DNA of 64,000 nt, taken from assembly GCA_028767165.1 (NCBI GenBank), contig JARACJ010000001.1, positions 558,001 to 622,000 of the forward strand. Direction: 5' to 3'. The stretch is from Proteobacteria bacterium DTSAM18. GTDB taxonomy: Bacteria; Myxococcota_A; UBA796; GCA-2862545. How positions within the stretch are numbered: the stretch's first letter is position 1; every line of letters begins with the position of its first letter. The position numbers and the translations under genes were made by a program. Below the pieces are notes generated by a model. That model was not told the DNA's origin. It worked only from the letters and a program-made list of their open reading frames with translations, and searched no databases. Below are positions 41,577 through 50,808 of the stretch, piece after piece.

Positions 41577-42708
41577 AGCGCTCGGCGATCTGCTGGCCCG
41601 GGGCGAGCAGGGCGTCGAGCTGCCGTGTCATGGTGGAGGCCGGCGTGAGCCGGGTGAGGCCGTCGCGGATCCAGCAGGCGAGGGGATGACGCCACTGGCC
41701 CACCCGGCCGAACATCCGGCTGCGGGCCCACACCGCCCGGGTCCGCGCCAGACGGCGGGCCTCGTAGGCGTCGATGGCCGGAAGGACGGCGTCGTGCTCG
41801 GCCAGGCAGGTGGCGAGGGCCATGCCGTCCTCGATGCCCTGGGCCGCACCCTGGCCGAGGTTGGGGGTCATGCCGTGGGCGGCGTCGCCCACGAGGGGGA
41901 TGGCGCCGATCCGCATCACCACCCGATCCAGCTCACGCAGATCCGCGTGGTGGATCCGGGCGTCTGCAGGCAGGCCGTCCCGCAGCACGCCCGCGGGGCC
42001 GTCGAACCCCGCGAACCGGGCCTGCAGCTCGGCCGTGGTCGTGCCCAGGGGGTCCGCGTCCGTGCCCTCGGGCGCGTCGTCGACCCAGAAGCTGTACACC
42101 CGGCCCTCGGTGAGCGGGACGATGCCTACCCGCTGGCCCCGTCCCCACAGCTCCATCGCCTCGGTCCAGCCGCCCACGTTGGGCGTGACGGCACGCCAGC
42201 AGGTGTAGCCGGCGTAGCGGGACCGGGCGGCGTCCCCACGGACCACGCTGCCGATGCCGTCTGCACCCACCACGAGATCCGCCTGCAGGATCCGGCCGTC
42301 CTGCAGCGTCACCCGATCCGGATCCACGCTGGCGACACGCGCCCCGAGCTGCAGATCCGCCACCGCACAGGCTGACAGCAGGGCATCCACCAGGTCCGCC
42401 CGGTGGATGGCGAAGGTCTGTCGCCACAGCTCGGCGGCCCGCTCGTCACCGGGCGACGAGAGCGTCCTGCCCCGGGCGTCCGCCACGGCCATCGACGACA
42501 GCTGCAGGCCGGCAGCGCGGATCCGGCCCGACAGATCCAGCGCGTCGAGGACGGCCAGGGCGTTTCCCTGCACGAGGATGCCCGCCCCCACGGGCGCGAA
42601 CGTCGGGGCCTGCTCCACCACCGTGACCCTCCAGCCCGTCTGCAGCAGGCTCGCCGCCGTCGTCAGTCCCGCAATGCCGCCGCCCACCACGATCGCCGTG
42701 CCGTTCAT
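41560..42708 (-). CDS. FAD-dependent class A monooxygenase
   Basis: The 382-residue protein is a PHBH/salicylate hydroxylase-like flavoprotein. It has GGGIAGLTTAASLLQ (FAD Rossmann motif), a mid-protein VVGADGIGSVVR (DG motif) and PLVGDAAHGMTPNLGQGAAQGIED (second FAD motif, GD). No ubiquinone genes are nearby, so a hydroxylase or epoxidase of an aromatic or polyketide-like substrate is likely. Convergent with the methyltransferase gene; the coding ends overlap. Confidence 0.9.
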   Translation of the reverse strand: MNGTAIVVGGGIAGLTTAASLLQTGWRVTVVEQAPTFAPVGAGILVQGNALAVLDALDLSGRIRAAGLQLSSMAVADARGRTLSSPGDERAAELWRQTFAIHRADLVDALLSACAVADLQLGARVASVDPDRVTLQDGRILQADLVVGADGIGSVVRGDAARSRYAGYTCWRAVTPNVGGWTEAMELWGRGQRVGIVPLTEGRVYSFWVDDAPEGTDADPLGTTTAELQARFAGFDGPAGVLRDGLPADARIHHADLRELDRVVMRIGAIPLVGDAAHGMTPNLGQGAAQGIEDGMALATCLAEHDAVLPAIDAYEARRLARTRAVWARSRMFGRVGQWRHPLACWIRDGLTRLTPASTMTRQLDALLAPGQQIAERFRALD

Positions 42709-42778
42709 GTCGTCCTCCTGGTGTGCAGGGGGTAGCCGGAAGCACCTGGATCCGCGCTGCCGCCAGGGGATGCAGGCG

Positions 42779-43444
42779 TCAGCCCGTCAGGCGGACCACA
42801 CCACGGACGAGGAAGAACACGCCGAACCCGCCCGCCAGCACCAGGGTGAGCGGGTGGTTGTAGCGCTCGAGCAGGTTGCGGATCCGGTGCAGCAGGGGAT
42901 CCGCCCGCTTCGAGAACAGCAGGTACAGCAGGGGAGGAAGGGCCACCGACGAGCTGAACACCAGCACCACCAGCAGCAGCAGGCCCGCCTTGCGTCCGAG
43001 CTCGTCCGGCCGGGCGGAGAAGATGGACACCGCCGTGAGGAAGATGGCCAGGTTCTTGATGTTGATGACGGCCGTGAAGCCGCCGAACAGGGTCACCCGG
43101 GAGACCGGGGCGGCGTCGAGCTTGCGGGCCCACAGGGGCAGCACCTCCGGGTCGTCCGGAGGGTTGCGCCACCGCCGCCAGGTGAAGACCAGCAGGATGG
43201 CGGCCACCACGAGGCTCGCCACCGCGCCTCCGATACCGGATCCCTCCCGTTCGGGCGCCACCTGGCCGGCCGCCACGAGGGCAGCGCCTACCGCGAAGTA
43301 GGTGCCTGCGTACCCGAACCAGTAGCCGGTGGCCTTGGCGAGCCCCTGGGGCGCACTCAGGAGCAGGATCACCAGAAGGATGGGCGCCACCGACGGGATC
43401 CCTCCCACCGCGAGCGCGAGCGCCTCGACCACGTCAGCCTGCAC
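42779..43444 (-). CDS. GAP family (Sap-like) membrane protein
   Basis: A 221-residue integral membrane protein with about six hydrophobic segments. It opens with ALALAVGGIPSVAPILLVIL and contains FGGFTAVINIKNLAIFL, resembling GAP/Sap family proteins known mostly from actinobacteria (where Sap helps export sulfolipid-type lipids) and distantly the LysE fold. It may export a lipid or amino-acid derivative. It sits between the FAD gene and the AI-2E gene, all on the minus strand. Confidence 0.78.
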   Translation of the reverse strand: MQADVVEALALAVGGIPSVAPILLVILLLSAPQGLAKATGYWFGYAGTYFAVGAALVAAGQVAPEREGSGIGGAVASLVVAAILLVFTWRRWRNPPDDPEVLPLWARKLDAAPVSRVTLFGGFTAVINIKNLAIFLTAVSIFSARPDELGRKAGLLLLVVLVFSSSVALPPLLYLLFSKRADPLLHRIRNLLERYNHPLTLVLAGGFGVFFLVRGVVRLTG

Positions 43445-43487
43445 GCTGTCCGACCTCCCGTTCTGCCGGGAAGCCCATCGACACGGT

Positions 43488-44570
43488 TCAGGCCTGCTTC
43501 AAGTACTCGTCGAAGGCCTCGCCGTACTGGTCCCACACGGTGAGGAACAGGCCCGCGATGATGGGGCCGACGATGACCCCCAGGATGCCGAACAGGCCGA
43601 TGCCGCCCAGGGTGGACAGGAGCACGAGGACGTCGGGCATCTGGGTGTCGCGGCCCACCAGGAGCGGTCGCAGGACGTTGTCGGAGCTGCCCACCACCAC
43701 CGCGCACCACACCGCCAGACCGATGCCCGCGGCGATCTTCCCGGTGGCCAGCAGGACGATGACGGCCGGGATCCACACCAGGGAGGCGCCGAGCGCGGGG
43801 ATGATCGACAGCACGCCCATGATGGTGCCCCAGAACACGGAGCCGTCGATGCCCACGACGAAGAACGCCAGGCCGGCGAGTCCGCCCTGCACGAGCCCGA
43901 TGACCAGCGTGCCCTTGAGGGTGGCACGGGTGATCGAGACGAAGCGGGCGATGAGCGCGTCCTCCTGGGCATCATCGAGGGGGGACAGGTGCTTGAGCCT
44001 GGCGATGATGCCGCTCCCATCCAGCAGGAAGTAGAACATCGCGTACAGCATCACGAACAGCTGCAGGAAGAACGTGACCGTGCCCTTGGTGGCGGCGGCC
44101 AGCGCCTGCACCAGGAACGAGCCGAGCCTGCCGGCGATCTCCCCGAGCTTGCGCACGATGGCCTCGGTGCTCGGCAGCAGGTCTCCCACGACGGGAAGGT
44201 TCCGCAGGAAGCGCCCGGCCGTGGCCTCCAGCTGCTCCGGGTTGGCCACCTGATCGTTGATCCACGGGCCGACGGACTGGCTGATCTGCACGGCCTGTCC
44301 TGCGAGGATCACGACGAAGAAGATCGCCGGGATGATGATCACGAGCAGGACGACGAGCAGCGTGAGCATCGAGGCGAGGCCCGCCCGGTCCTTGAGCCTG
44401 GCCATGAACCATCGCTTGAGGGGCTGGCTCATGGCCGCGAACACGGCGGCCATCAGCAGCGCCATCGCGAAGGGAGCGATGAGCTTCCAGAACCACCACG
44501 AGATGATCGCGGCGGCCCCCAGGAGCGTGAGGTTGCGGATGCGTTGGGAACGGACGTCGCTCTGATCCAT
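43488..44570 (-). CDS. AI-2E family transporter
   Basis: The 360-residue membrane protein has the AI-2E (TqsA/PerM-like) layout: two N-terminal helices, a pair of very hydrophobic helices (MLTLLVVLLVIIIPAIFF), a central soluble segment (residues about 95-150), and a C-terminal block with WGTIMGVLSIIPALG and GIGLFGILGVIVGPIIAG, which are family signatures. I start at ATG 44570, with AGAGGG upstream. Substrates vary across the family (autoinducer-2, ions, drugs), so none is assigned. Confidence 0.9.
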   Translation of the reverse strand: MDQSDVRSQRIRNLTLLGAAAIISWWFWKLIAPFAMALLMAAVFAAMSQPLKRWFMARLKDRAGLASMLTLLVVLLVIIIPAIFFVVILAGQAVQISQSVGPWINDQVANPEQLEATAGRFLRNLPVVGDLLPSTEAIVRKLGEIAGRLGSFLVQALAAATKGTVTFFLQLFVMLYAMFYFLLDGSGIIARLKHLSPLDDAQEDALIARFVSITRATLKGTLVIGLVQGGLAGLAFFVVGIDGSVFWGTIMGVLSIIPALGASLVWIPAVIVLLATGKIAAGIGLAVWCAVVVGSSDNVLRPLLVGRDTQMPDVLVLLSTLGGIGLFGILGVIVGPIIAGLFLTVWDQYGEAFDEYLKQA

Positions 44571-44776
44571 GAAGACCCTCTTCGGTGCACTGGTTCGAGG
44601 GAACCACCATCGGATGGGGGGGTCAATGGGGAGCGCGACGACGCGAACCTGTGGAGGCTCCCCATCGAATGGAGCGCCCTGGGTGCCGACACCCCCCTTC
44701 GACACACCGGGTTGCCCTCCCTGACCGAAAGAGGGCAGCCCGTGTGGGTCTTCCTCTCTTCGACGGTGGGTGTGCG

Positions 44777-45565
44777 ATGTCTCGGCTCGATGGAAAGGTC
44801 TGTCTCATCACCGGCGCGGCGCGGGGCATCGGCGCCCGCACAGCGGAGGTCTTCGCCGAGCACGGGGCGTTCGTCTACCTGACCGACCTCGACGAGGGGG
44901 CGGGCGAGGAGAAGGCGAAGGCGCTGCGGGATGCCGGTGGCCAGGCCCGGTTCCTCAAGCACAACGTCGTCTCCGAGGACGACTGGATCCAGGTCCTCGG
45001 GGTGGTACGCGACGAGCACCAGCGCCTCGACGTGCTCGTGAACAACGCGGGCATCGAGCTCATCAAGCCCCTGGCCAACCTGACCCTCGACGACTGGCAC
45101 AAGGTCAGCTCGGTCAACCTCGACGGCGTGTTCCTCGGCACCAAGCACGCGGTGCCCCTGATGCAGCGCAAGGAGGGCATGGCCAGCGTCATCAACCTGT
45201 CCTCGGTGGCCGGCATCATCGGCGCCCCCTTCCAGTCCGCCTACTGCATGACCAAGGGCGGCGTGCGCCTGTTCACGAAGGCCGCGGCGATGGAGTTCGC
45301 CGCCCTGGGGCTGAACATCCGGGTGAACTCCATGCACCCGGGCGTCATCAACACCTCCATGGGCAACGAGCTGCTCGACACCTTCGCGAAGCTGCAGGGC
45401 AAGACCCGTGAAGAGGTGGAGGCCTGGTTCGCCGGTCAGCAGCCCCTGGGCCCACTGGGGGATCCGGACGCCATCGCCAACGGCCTGCTGTTCCTCGCCA
45501 GCGACGAGAGCGCCTTCATGACCGGCGCCGAGCTGGTGATCGACGGCGGCCTCACGGCCCAGTAG
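44777..45565 (+). CDS. Classical short-chain dehydrogenase
   Basis: The 262-residue protein is a classical SDR with TGAARGIG (cofactor), NNAGIE, the catalytic Ser in NLSSVAG, YCMTK (Tyr-x3-Lys) and the C-terminal FMTGAELVIDGG. It is closest in look to 3-alpha/20-beta-hydroxysteroid dehydrogenase-type enzymes. ATG 44777 opens directly with the Rossmann strand. Convergent with the sulfatase-like gene, 6 nt between stops. Confidence 0.9.
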   Translation: MSRLDGKVCLITGAARGIGARTAEVFAEHGAFVYLTDLDEGAGEEKAKALRDAGGQARFLKHNVVSEDDWIQVLGVVRDEHQRLDVLVNNAGIELIKPLANLTLDDWHKVSSVNLDGVFLGTKHAVPLMQRKEGMASVINLSSVAGIIGAPFQSAYCMTKGGVRLFTKAAAMEFAALGLNIRVNSMHPGVINTSMGNELLDTFAKLQGKTREEVEAWFAGQQPLGPLGDPDAIANGLLFLASDESAFMTGAELVIDGGLTAQ

Positions 45566-45571
45566 CGAGCC

Positions 45572-48139
45572 TCACTCCGCGTAGCCGAGCTCCTTGAGCT
45601 GCTCTGCCAGATCCTCGTGGAACGCGCCGACCGCCTGCCCGAACGGGGGTACGGCGGTGGTGGGCTCGAGGGTCATGCGCGGCTTGTCGTGACGCCACCG
45701 GCGACCTCCGGACAGCTGCAGGTCCTGGGTCCAGTGCCCGTCCAGCTGCAGGTGGCCGCCCTTGAGGCCACCGGACATGGCGGCGGGCTGCACGAACACG
45801 GCAGGAGGCACCGTGACGCCGGCGGGCACTGTCATCTCGAGCCTGCCGTCGGTGACCTGCACCTCGACGGCCTTGTGGCGTTGCTGGGGATCGTAGGGAA
45901 GCCAGGCGGCCTCGATGGGCTCTGCAAGCGTGAGCTGCAGGCGCGTGGGGCGTGCCGCTCGGGCCGGCGGCAGCGTGAGTCGCCACACGGCGGCTGCCGG
46001 CACACCGAGACCGTCGGCCAGCTTCTCGGTGCCCCAGTCACGCGTGGCCTTCTCATCGCCGGCCACCTTCGGGGCCAGCAGGGGATCCAGCTCGCCCGGA
46101 TCCGTCGTCAGGTCGTACAGCCACTGATCCACGCCCCGGGTCCACCACTTGCGCGCTTCGGCCACCACGCCCCAGCCGTCCTCCCCGTACAGGGGGCGGC
46201 CGAAGGCCTGGCTGCGGCCGAGCAGCGCATCCTGGGCCGAGGCATCGCCCGTGAGCGCAGGCATGAGGGGCAGGCCGTCGCGCACGTCGTGATCCAGGCC
46301 TTCGAGCTGCAGCACGGTGGGGGTCAGATCCAGCAGGTTGGTCGGCAACCGGGTGGATCCGGCGGGCATGCCGGGAGAGCGGATGAAGGTAGGCACGCGC
46401 AGCAGCTCGTCGTGGAAGTCGTGGCCGTGCTCGAAGCCGCCGTGATCCCAGAACTCCTCACCGTGGTCGCTGAACACCACCACGGTGGCGTCGTCGGGCA
46501 GGGCCTTCCACAGGCGGGCGAGCTGGTCGTCGATGTAGGCGATGTTCTGGTCGTAGCGACCCTGCACGTAGGCACTGACGGCGGGCAGGTCCGGATCGCC
46601 GGGCTTGATCTGGCGCAGCTCCCGCAGCGCGACGCTCCGCAGCCCCTCGGGCTTGTCGCCCTCCCAGCGACCCCGGTAGCGCTTGGGCTCCATGTAGGGC
46701 AGGTGGGCGTCCATGAACTGCAGGTACAGCAGCAGGTCCCGGTCCGGGTGCTCCTCCAACACCTTCAGGCCGTGGTCCACCACCTTCTTCGCGGGGAGCA
46801 GGTGCTTGTAGGTGTACTGGGAGAAGCCCTGGTCCATAAGGAAGGTGGGGGTCAGGAAGGCGTTGCCCACGATGCCGTCGCTGAGGAAGCCGGCCTGCGC
46901 CAGGCGGGAGGCGAGGGTGGGGGCGCCCTCCCAGAACTCGGGCTGGGCACCGCTGAAGGCCGCCCGTGCACTGGGGAGGGTCCACGGTGCCACGGTGCGG
47001 TGGTTGTCGAGCCGCATGGCGTCTTCTGCCCAGGCATCGAGCTTGGGGCTGGTCGCGCGGTCGTAGCCGTAGGCGCCGAGGTGATCCGCCCGCAGGGTGT
47101 CGAGGTAGATCATGACCACCCGGCGGGGCCGCTCGGACGACGTGTACACGGTGGGCTCGTGCAGGAACAGCAGATCGCCGGTGGGCTCGCCGTGGACGGT
47201 GGACGACAGCCGGATGCGCACGGACTGCCCGGCGTACGCGGCCAGGTCGAGACGGACCGCGTCTTCCGAGCCCAGCCGCACCACGGCCTGGTGCAGCACC
47301 TGCCACCCGTCCCCTGCGTCGACCTCCACCCGCAGCCCCACGCCGTCGCTGGCGGGCAGATCGCGGATGAAGGGCTCGAGGACCGAGGCGCGGGTGCCCA
47401 GCACGCCGCCCTCGGGCACGGTGAGCGACCAGGTGGCCGTGGTGGGGGCCGGCAGCAGCAGGCCGGTGCGGCTGACCTCGCCGACGGTGAGCTCACGGGC
47501 CACGAAGGCCTCGGGAGACAGCCCCGCGTGGGCGAAGTGCAGGGAGCGCTCGGCCGCCTGGGCCTTGGGCCAGCGAAGCTGGATGTCGTCGGCCCGAGGT
47601 GCCGGGGCGGCGGCGGGCAGGGCGATGAGCAACCGCTCCCGATCGTACCCATAGGAGCGCGCCCGTTCCGCGCGACGCACGAACGTCAGCGGCTCGCCCT
47701 TCCAGGTGACCTTCAGGCCCGCCGGCGCGTGGTTGCCGAAGCTGTTGGCGCCGGCCTGGGGGTCGGGGAACAGGAAGGAGTTGGCGGGCAGCGGGAACGC
47801 CCAGATGACCTTGTCCTTGTCGCCCTTCACCTCGACGGCCTTGCCCGTCGGGCTGAAGACGAGGGGAGCGTCTCCGGGCCGTGTGGCGGGCGCCACCTCG
47901 AAGCGTCCGCTGGCGGCCTGGCGCGCGAAGGCGAAGGCGCCGGTCTGGCGGGCCTGCACCGGGGCACCCGGCCGGGTGATGGTGACCGGGGAACCGTCGT
48001 CCACGGCGGGCGTGGCCGCGTCGGGGGCGTCGGGGGCGGACGAGCAGGCGATCAGCAGCAGGGGCAGCAGCACGGCGGAACTCCACGGGGTCTGTAGCGG
48101 TATCGCACGGGTCGCGGCGACGTACCAGCCCACCTGCAT
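45572..48139 (-). CDS. Sulfatase-fold lipoprotein without the formylglycine cysteine
   Basis: The 855-residue protein has a signal peptide with lipobox (LLIAC). It then has a beta-rich N-terminal region of about 320 residues and an alkaline-phosphatase-superfamily domain (VMIYLDTLRADHLGAYGY with the first metal Asp, VVVFSDHGEEFWDHGG with the second metal site). Where sulfatases have C/S-x-P-x-R, it reads APWTLPSARA, so Thr is the likely nucleophile, as in phosphoglycerol transferases or phosphonate-type hydrolases. A C-terminal beta domain follows. It starts 2 nt after the histidine kinase stop and is co-transcribed with it. It probably modifies envelope polymers. Confidence 0.83.
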   Translation of the reverse strand: MQVGWYVAATRAIPLQTPWSSAVLLPLLLIACSSAPDAPDAATPAVDDGSPVTITRPGAPVQARQTGAFAFARQAASGRFEVAPATRPGDAPLVFSPTGKAVEVKGDKDKVIWAFPLPANSFLFPDPQAGANSFGNHAPAGLKVTWKGEPLTFVRRAERARSYGYDRERLLIALPAAAPAPRADDIQLRWPKAQAAERSLHFAHAGLSPEAFVARELTVGEVSRTGLLLPAPTTATWSLTVPEGGVLGTRASVLEPFIRDLPASDGVGLRVEVDAGDGWQVLHQAVVRLGSEDAVRLDLAAYAGQSVRIRLSSTVHGEPTGDLLFLHEPTVYTSSERPRRVVMIYLDTLRADHLGAYGYDRATSPKLDAWAEDAMRLDNHRTVAPWTLPSARAAFSGAQPEFWEGAPTLASRLAQAGFLSDGIVGNAFLTPTFLMDQGFSQYTYKHLLPAKKVVDHGLKVLEEHPDRDLLLYLQFMDAHLPYMEPKRYRGRWEGDKPEGLRSVALRELRQIKPGDPDLPAVSAYVQGRYDQNIAYIDDQLARLWKALPDDATVVVFSDHGEEFWDHGGFEHGHDFHDELLRVPTFIRSPGMPAGSTRLPTNLLDLTPTVLQLEGLDHDVRDGLPLMPALTGDASAQDALLGRSQAFGRPLYGEDGWGVVAEARKWWTRGVDQWLYDLTTDPGELDPLLAPKVAGDEKATRDWGTEKLADGLGVPAAAVWRLTLPPARAARPTRLQLTLAEPIEAAWLPYDPQQRHKAVEVQVTDGRLEMTVPAGVTVPPAVFVQPAAMSGGLKGGHLQLDGHWTQDLQLSGGRRWRHDKPRMTLEPTTAVPPFGQAVGAFHEDLAEQLKELGYAE

Positions 48140-48141
48140 CC

Positions 48142-49905
48142 CTACAACACGTCCACCAGCCCGTGCTCCTCGCCTCCATCGGCGCTGGTGCGCGTCAGGG
48201 GCACCTCCGCGAGCATGCTGCTGCCGGCGCCGGGGCTGGACTCCATGCTCATCTCGCCGCCGAGCAGCACCACGCGCTCCCGCATGCTGAACAGGCCGAG
48301 CCCGCCCTTCAGGTTGGACCGGAGGATCGCCTCCTTCACGTCGAAGCCGTGGCCGTCGTCCTCCACGCTGAACTGCAGGCTGTCGCCCTGACGGAACAGC
48401 GTGATGTCCACCCGGTTCGCGTCGGCGTGCTTGGCCACGTTCGCGAGGGACTCCTGGATGACCCGGTAGACGGTGAGCTCCACGGTGGACAGCAGGCGCT
48501 CTCCGTCCTCGATGCCCACCACCGTGAGGTTCACCTTGTGACCGTGGACCTCCCGCATGTCCGCCGCCAGGCGACGCACGGCGGCCACGAGGCCCATCTC
48601 GTCGAGCACGGCGGGGTGCAGGCCGCGGGCCAGGCGGCCGATGTCGCCCACCACGTTGCGCAGCTGGTTGCGGAGCATGCCGGTGTGGCGGCGTGCCTTG
48701 TCGTTCTCGATCATCGGCTCGAGGGCCGACAGTCCCACGAGCAGGGCGGTGAGGGCCTGGCCGGTCTCGTCGTGGAGCTCCCGGGCGAGGTGCTGCCGCT
48801 CAGCCTCCTGCACCTCGAGGACCGTCTCCAGGAAGCGCTCGCGGATCTGCTCCGCCATGCGCTTCAGGGTGATGTCGGCGGCGATGTGGATCTCGCGGTT
48901 GGTCTGCATGAGCTGATCGCCCACCGCGTAGATCACGTGCCGCACCCACCGCTCCTTGCCGTCGCTCATGAGCAGGCGGTAGGTGTGCTCCTCGCCGTCG
49001 GCGACGGTGGGGATCCGGTCGAGGTCGGCGGGGTGAACCGCCTTGTGCCATGCCTTCGGATCCTCGAGCAGGCTGCTGCGGGACTGCTGCCACAGGTGCT
49101 CGTAGCCGGTGTTCACGTACAGGATGCGCTCGGTGTCGGCCTCGTACATCCAGATCGACTGGCCGATGTTCTCCGCGATCTGCTTGATGTTGAGCTGGGA
49201 CAGCCGGAGCGCCCGGTTGCTCGACTCGAGCTGCTCCGAGGCGGCGATGAGGTAGCGCGCGCGGCTGTAGCGGCTGCTCTCGTAGTACCAGCCCACGAAG
49301 GTCACGAGGCCGAGGAACAGCACCTGGACCCGCAGCAGGTTGAGCGGGGAGGCCGAGGCCTCGGTGGTCTCGGTGAGGTCGTGGCCGGTGGCCCAGTAGA
49401 AGTAGACCAGCAGCGCGCCGGCAGCGAGGGAGGTGAGCGAGGTGCCCCGCGTGCCGCTCAGGAACGCGGCCATCAGCGGGGCCGCGAACATCCAGAGCAG
49501 CAGCGGGCTGTGGTAGCCGCCGGTGTACCAGGCGGTGTGGCTGATGAGGGCCAGCAGGGTCATCGGCAGCAGCACGCTCGGCACCGTCAGCGAGCGCGTG
49601 ACCCGCACCAGGTAGGCGATGGCGAACATGAGCGGCATGGCGGTGACGAGCACGGCCATCACCGGCGCGGGGATGACGGCGCCCGCCGCGTCGCCGCGGG
49701 CGAGGAGCACGGCGAACAGGATGGCGGAGCTGATCATCAGCGCGAGCGCCACCCCGACGAGCAGGCGGGCCCGCCGTCCGTCCTCGGGGTTGTGGGTGAG
49801 CTCGGGGGGGATGAACCAGTGGAAGACGCCCTGGACCGCGCGTGCGGCCGGGCTCGTGCTGTAGCGCTCGGCGGGCATGCCCGTCGGGCTCAGGGGGTCA
49901 AGCAT
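48142..49905 (-). CDS. Membrane histidine kinase, NarL-type (HisKA_3), with PAS domain
   Basis: The 587-residue sensor kinase has about six membrane helices (residues 45-215), a PAS domain (IAENIGQSIWMYEADTERIL to IAADITLKRMAE), a HisKA_3 phosphoacceptor (ARELHDETGQALTALLVGL, His in LHDE) and a HATPase lid (SLANVAKHADAN, DDGHGFD, GLGLFSMRERV). No response regulator is adjacent, so it is an orphan that must signal to a partner elsewhere. It is followed after 2 nt by the sulfatase-like lipoprotein. Confidence 0.93.
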   Translation of the reverse strand: MLDPLSPTGMPAERYSTSPAARAVQGVFHWFIPPELTHNPEDGRRARLLVGVALALMISSAILFAVLLARGDAAGAVIPAPVMAVLVTAMPLMFAIAYLVRVTRSLTVPSVLLPMTLLALISHTAWYTGGYHSPLLLWMFAAPLMAAFLSGTRGTSLTSLAAGALLVYFYWATGHDLTETTEASASPLNLLRVQVLFLGLVTFVGWYYESSRYSRARYLIAASEQLESSNRALRLSQLNIKQIAENIGQSIWMYEADTERILYVNTGYEHLWQQSRSSLLEDPKAWHKAVHPADLDRIPTVADGEEHTYRLLMSDGKERWVRHVIYAVGDQLMQTNREIHIAADITLKRMAEQIRERFLETVLEVQEAERQHLARELHDETGQALTALLVGLSALEPMIENDKARRHTGMLRNQLRNVVGDIGRLARGLHPAVLDEMGLVAAVRRLAADMREVHGHKVNLTVVGIEDGERLLSTVELTVYRVIQESLANVAKHADANRVDITLFRQGDSLQFSVEDDGHGFDVKEAILRSNLKGGLGLFSMRERVVLLGGEMSMESSPGAGSSMLAEVPLTRTSADGGEEHGLVDVL

Positions 49906-49960
49906 CGATGCTCCTCGCAGGCCCCATCATGGCACGAACCACCTGCTGCCAGAAGGACTG

Positions 49961-50767
49961 TCACGGGGCCGGCCACGTGGCGGAACCGGCCGAGAAGGCT
50001 CGCAGGGCGCGCAGCATGCGGCTTCCGTGCCAGGAGAACAGCTCGCCGTCGGCCATCCGGAAGCGTTCCTCGGGCCACCCGGTGAGCTCCATCAGCTCGT
50101 CCACGTGCTTGCGGGCGAAGGGGAACGGCTCGGTGGACAGCCAGACCTCGTCGGGCCGCAGTGCCGCCAGGGCCTCGGGCGTGAGGGCAGGGTAGTCACC
50201 GGGCACGCCGACCTGCAGCGGGGTGTGGCCGCTGGCCCGGATCATCTCGGCGATGAACGTGGACGGTCCGATGGTCATCCAGGGCTTGCGCCAGATCAGG
50301 TACAGGATCCGTCGCCCGCCCGCGGGAGGCAGCGCCTCGAGCAGCGTGTGGGCCTGACGCACCATCTCCGCCGCGGCCTCTTCCCGTCCCACGAACGTGC
50401 CGAGCACCAGCAGGTCCGCGAGGGCCTCGGCCACCGTGCGCGGGTGGGGCGCCAGCACCGGCGCCACCTCGGACAGCGCCTCGGCGTGCGCCGCGAGGTT
50501 CTCCTCCCGGTTCATGACGATGAGGTCGGGCTGCAGGGCCGCGATGCGATCGAGCTTCGGGTCCTTGGTGCCGCCCACCCGCTCGACGTCCTCCAGGCCC
50601 TCCGCCGGGTGCACGCAGTAGCGGGTGCAGCCCACGATGCGATCCCCCACGCCGAGGTCCCACAGGGACTCGGTGCTGCTCGGGACGAGGCTGACGATCC
50701 TACGCGGTACCCGCTCAGGACGCGACAGGGGCAGGTGGGTGGCATTTTCGGGCAGTGCGTTCTTCAC
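49961..50767 (-). CDS. BtuF-like periplasmic-binding-protein fold
   Basis: The 268-residue protein belongs to the helical-backbone metal receptor family (BtuF/FhuD type): RIVSLVPSSTESLWDLGVGDRIVG at the start, then LDRIAALQPDLIVMNREEN, and a second lobe ending with TGWPEERFRMADGELFSWHGSR. The N-terminus has no signal peptide, which is common in members that act outside ABC uptake, and no permease or ATPase gene is nearby. GTG start with AAGGA upstream. It may bind a corrinoid or metal chelate in the cytoplasm, or be mis-started. Divergent from the EF-hand protein gene. Confidence 0.8.
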   Translation of the reverse strand: MKNALPENATHLPLSRPERVPRRIVSLVPSSTESLWDLGVGDRIVGCTRYCVHPAEGLEDVERVGGTKDPKLDRIAALQPDLIVMNREENLAAHAEALSEVAPVLAPHPRTVAEALADLLVLGTFVGREEAAAEMVRQAHTLLEALPPAGGRRILYLIWRKPWMTIGPSTFIAEMIRASGHTPLQVGVPGDYPALTPEALAALRPDEVWLSTEPFPFARKHVDELMELTGWPEERFRMADGELFSWHGSRMLRALRAFSAGSATWPAP

Positions 50768-50808
50768 ATCGTTCCTTCGGCACCGAAGAGCCTCTGTGGG
50801 GGTCCCGC

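Noticed and set aside
45617-48097. Long plus-strand frame opposite the sulfatase-like lipoprotein
   Set aside because: The minus strand encodes a coherent lipoprotein with signal peptide and metal-site motifs; the plus-strand product is low-complexity Gly/Val/His-rich sequence.
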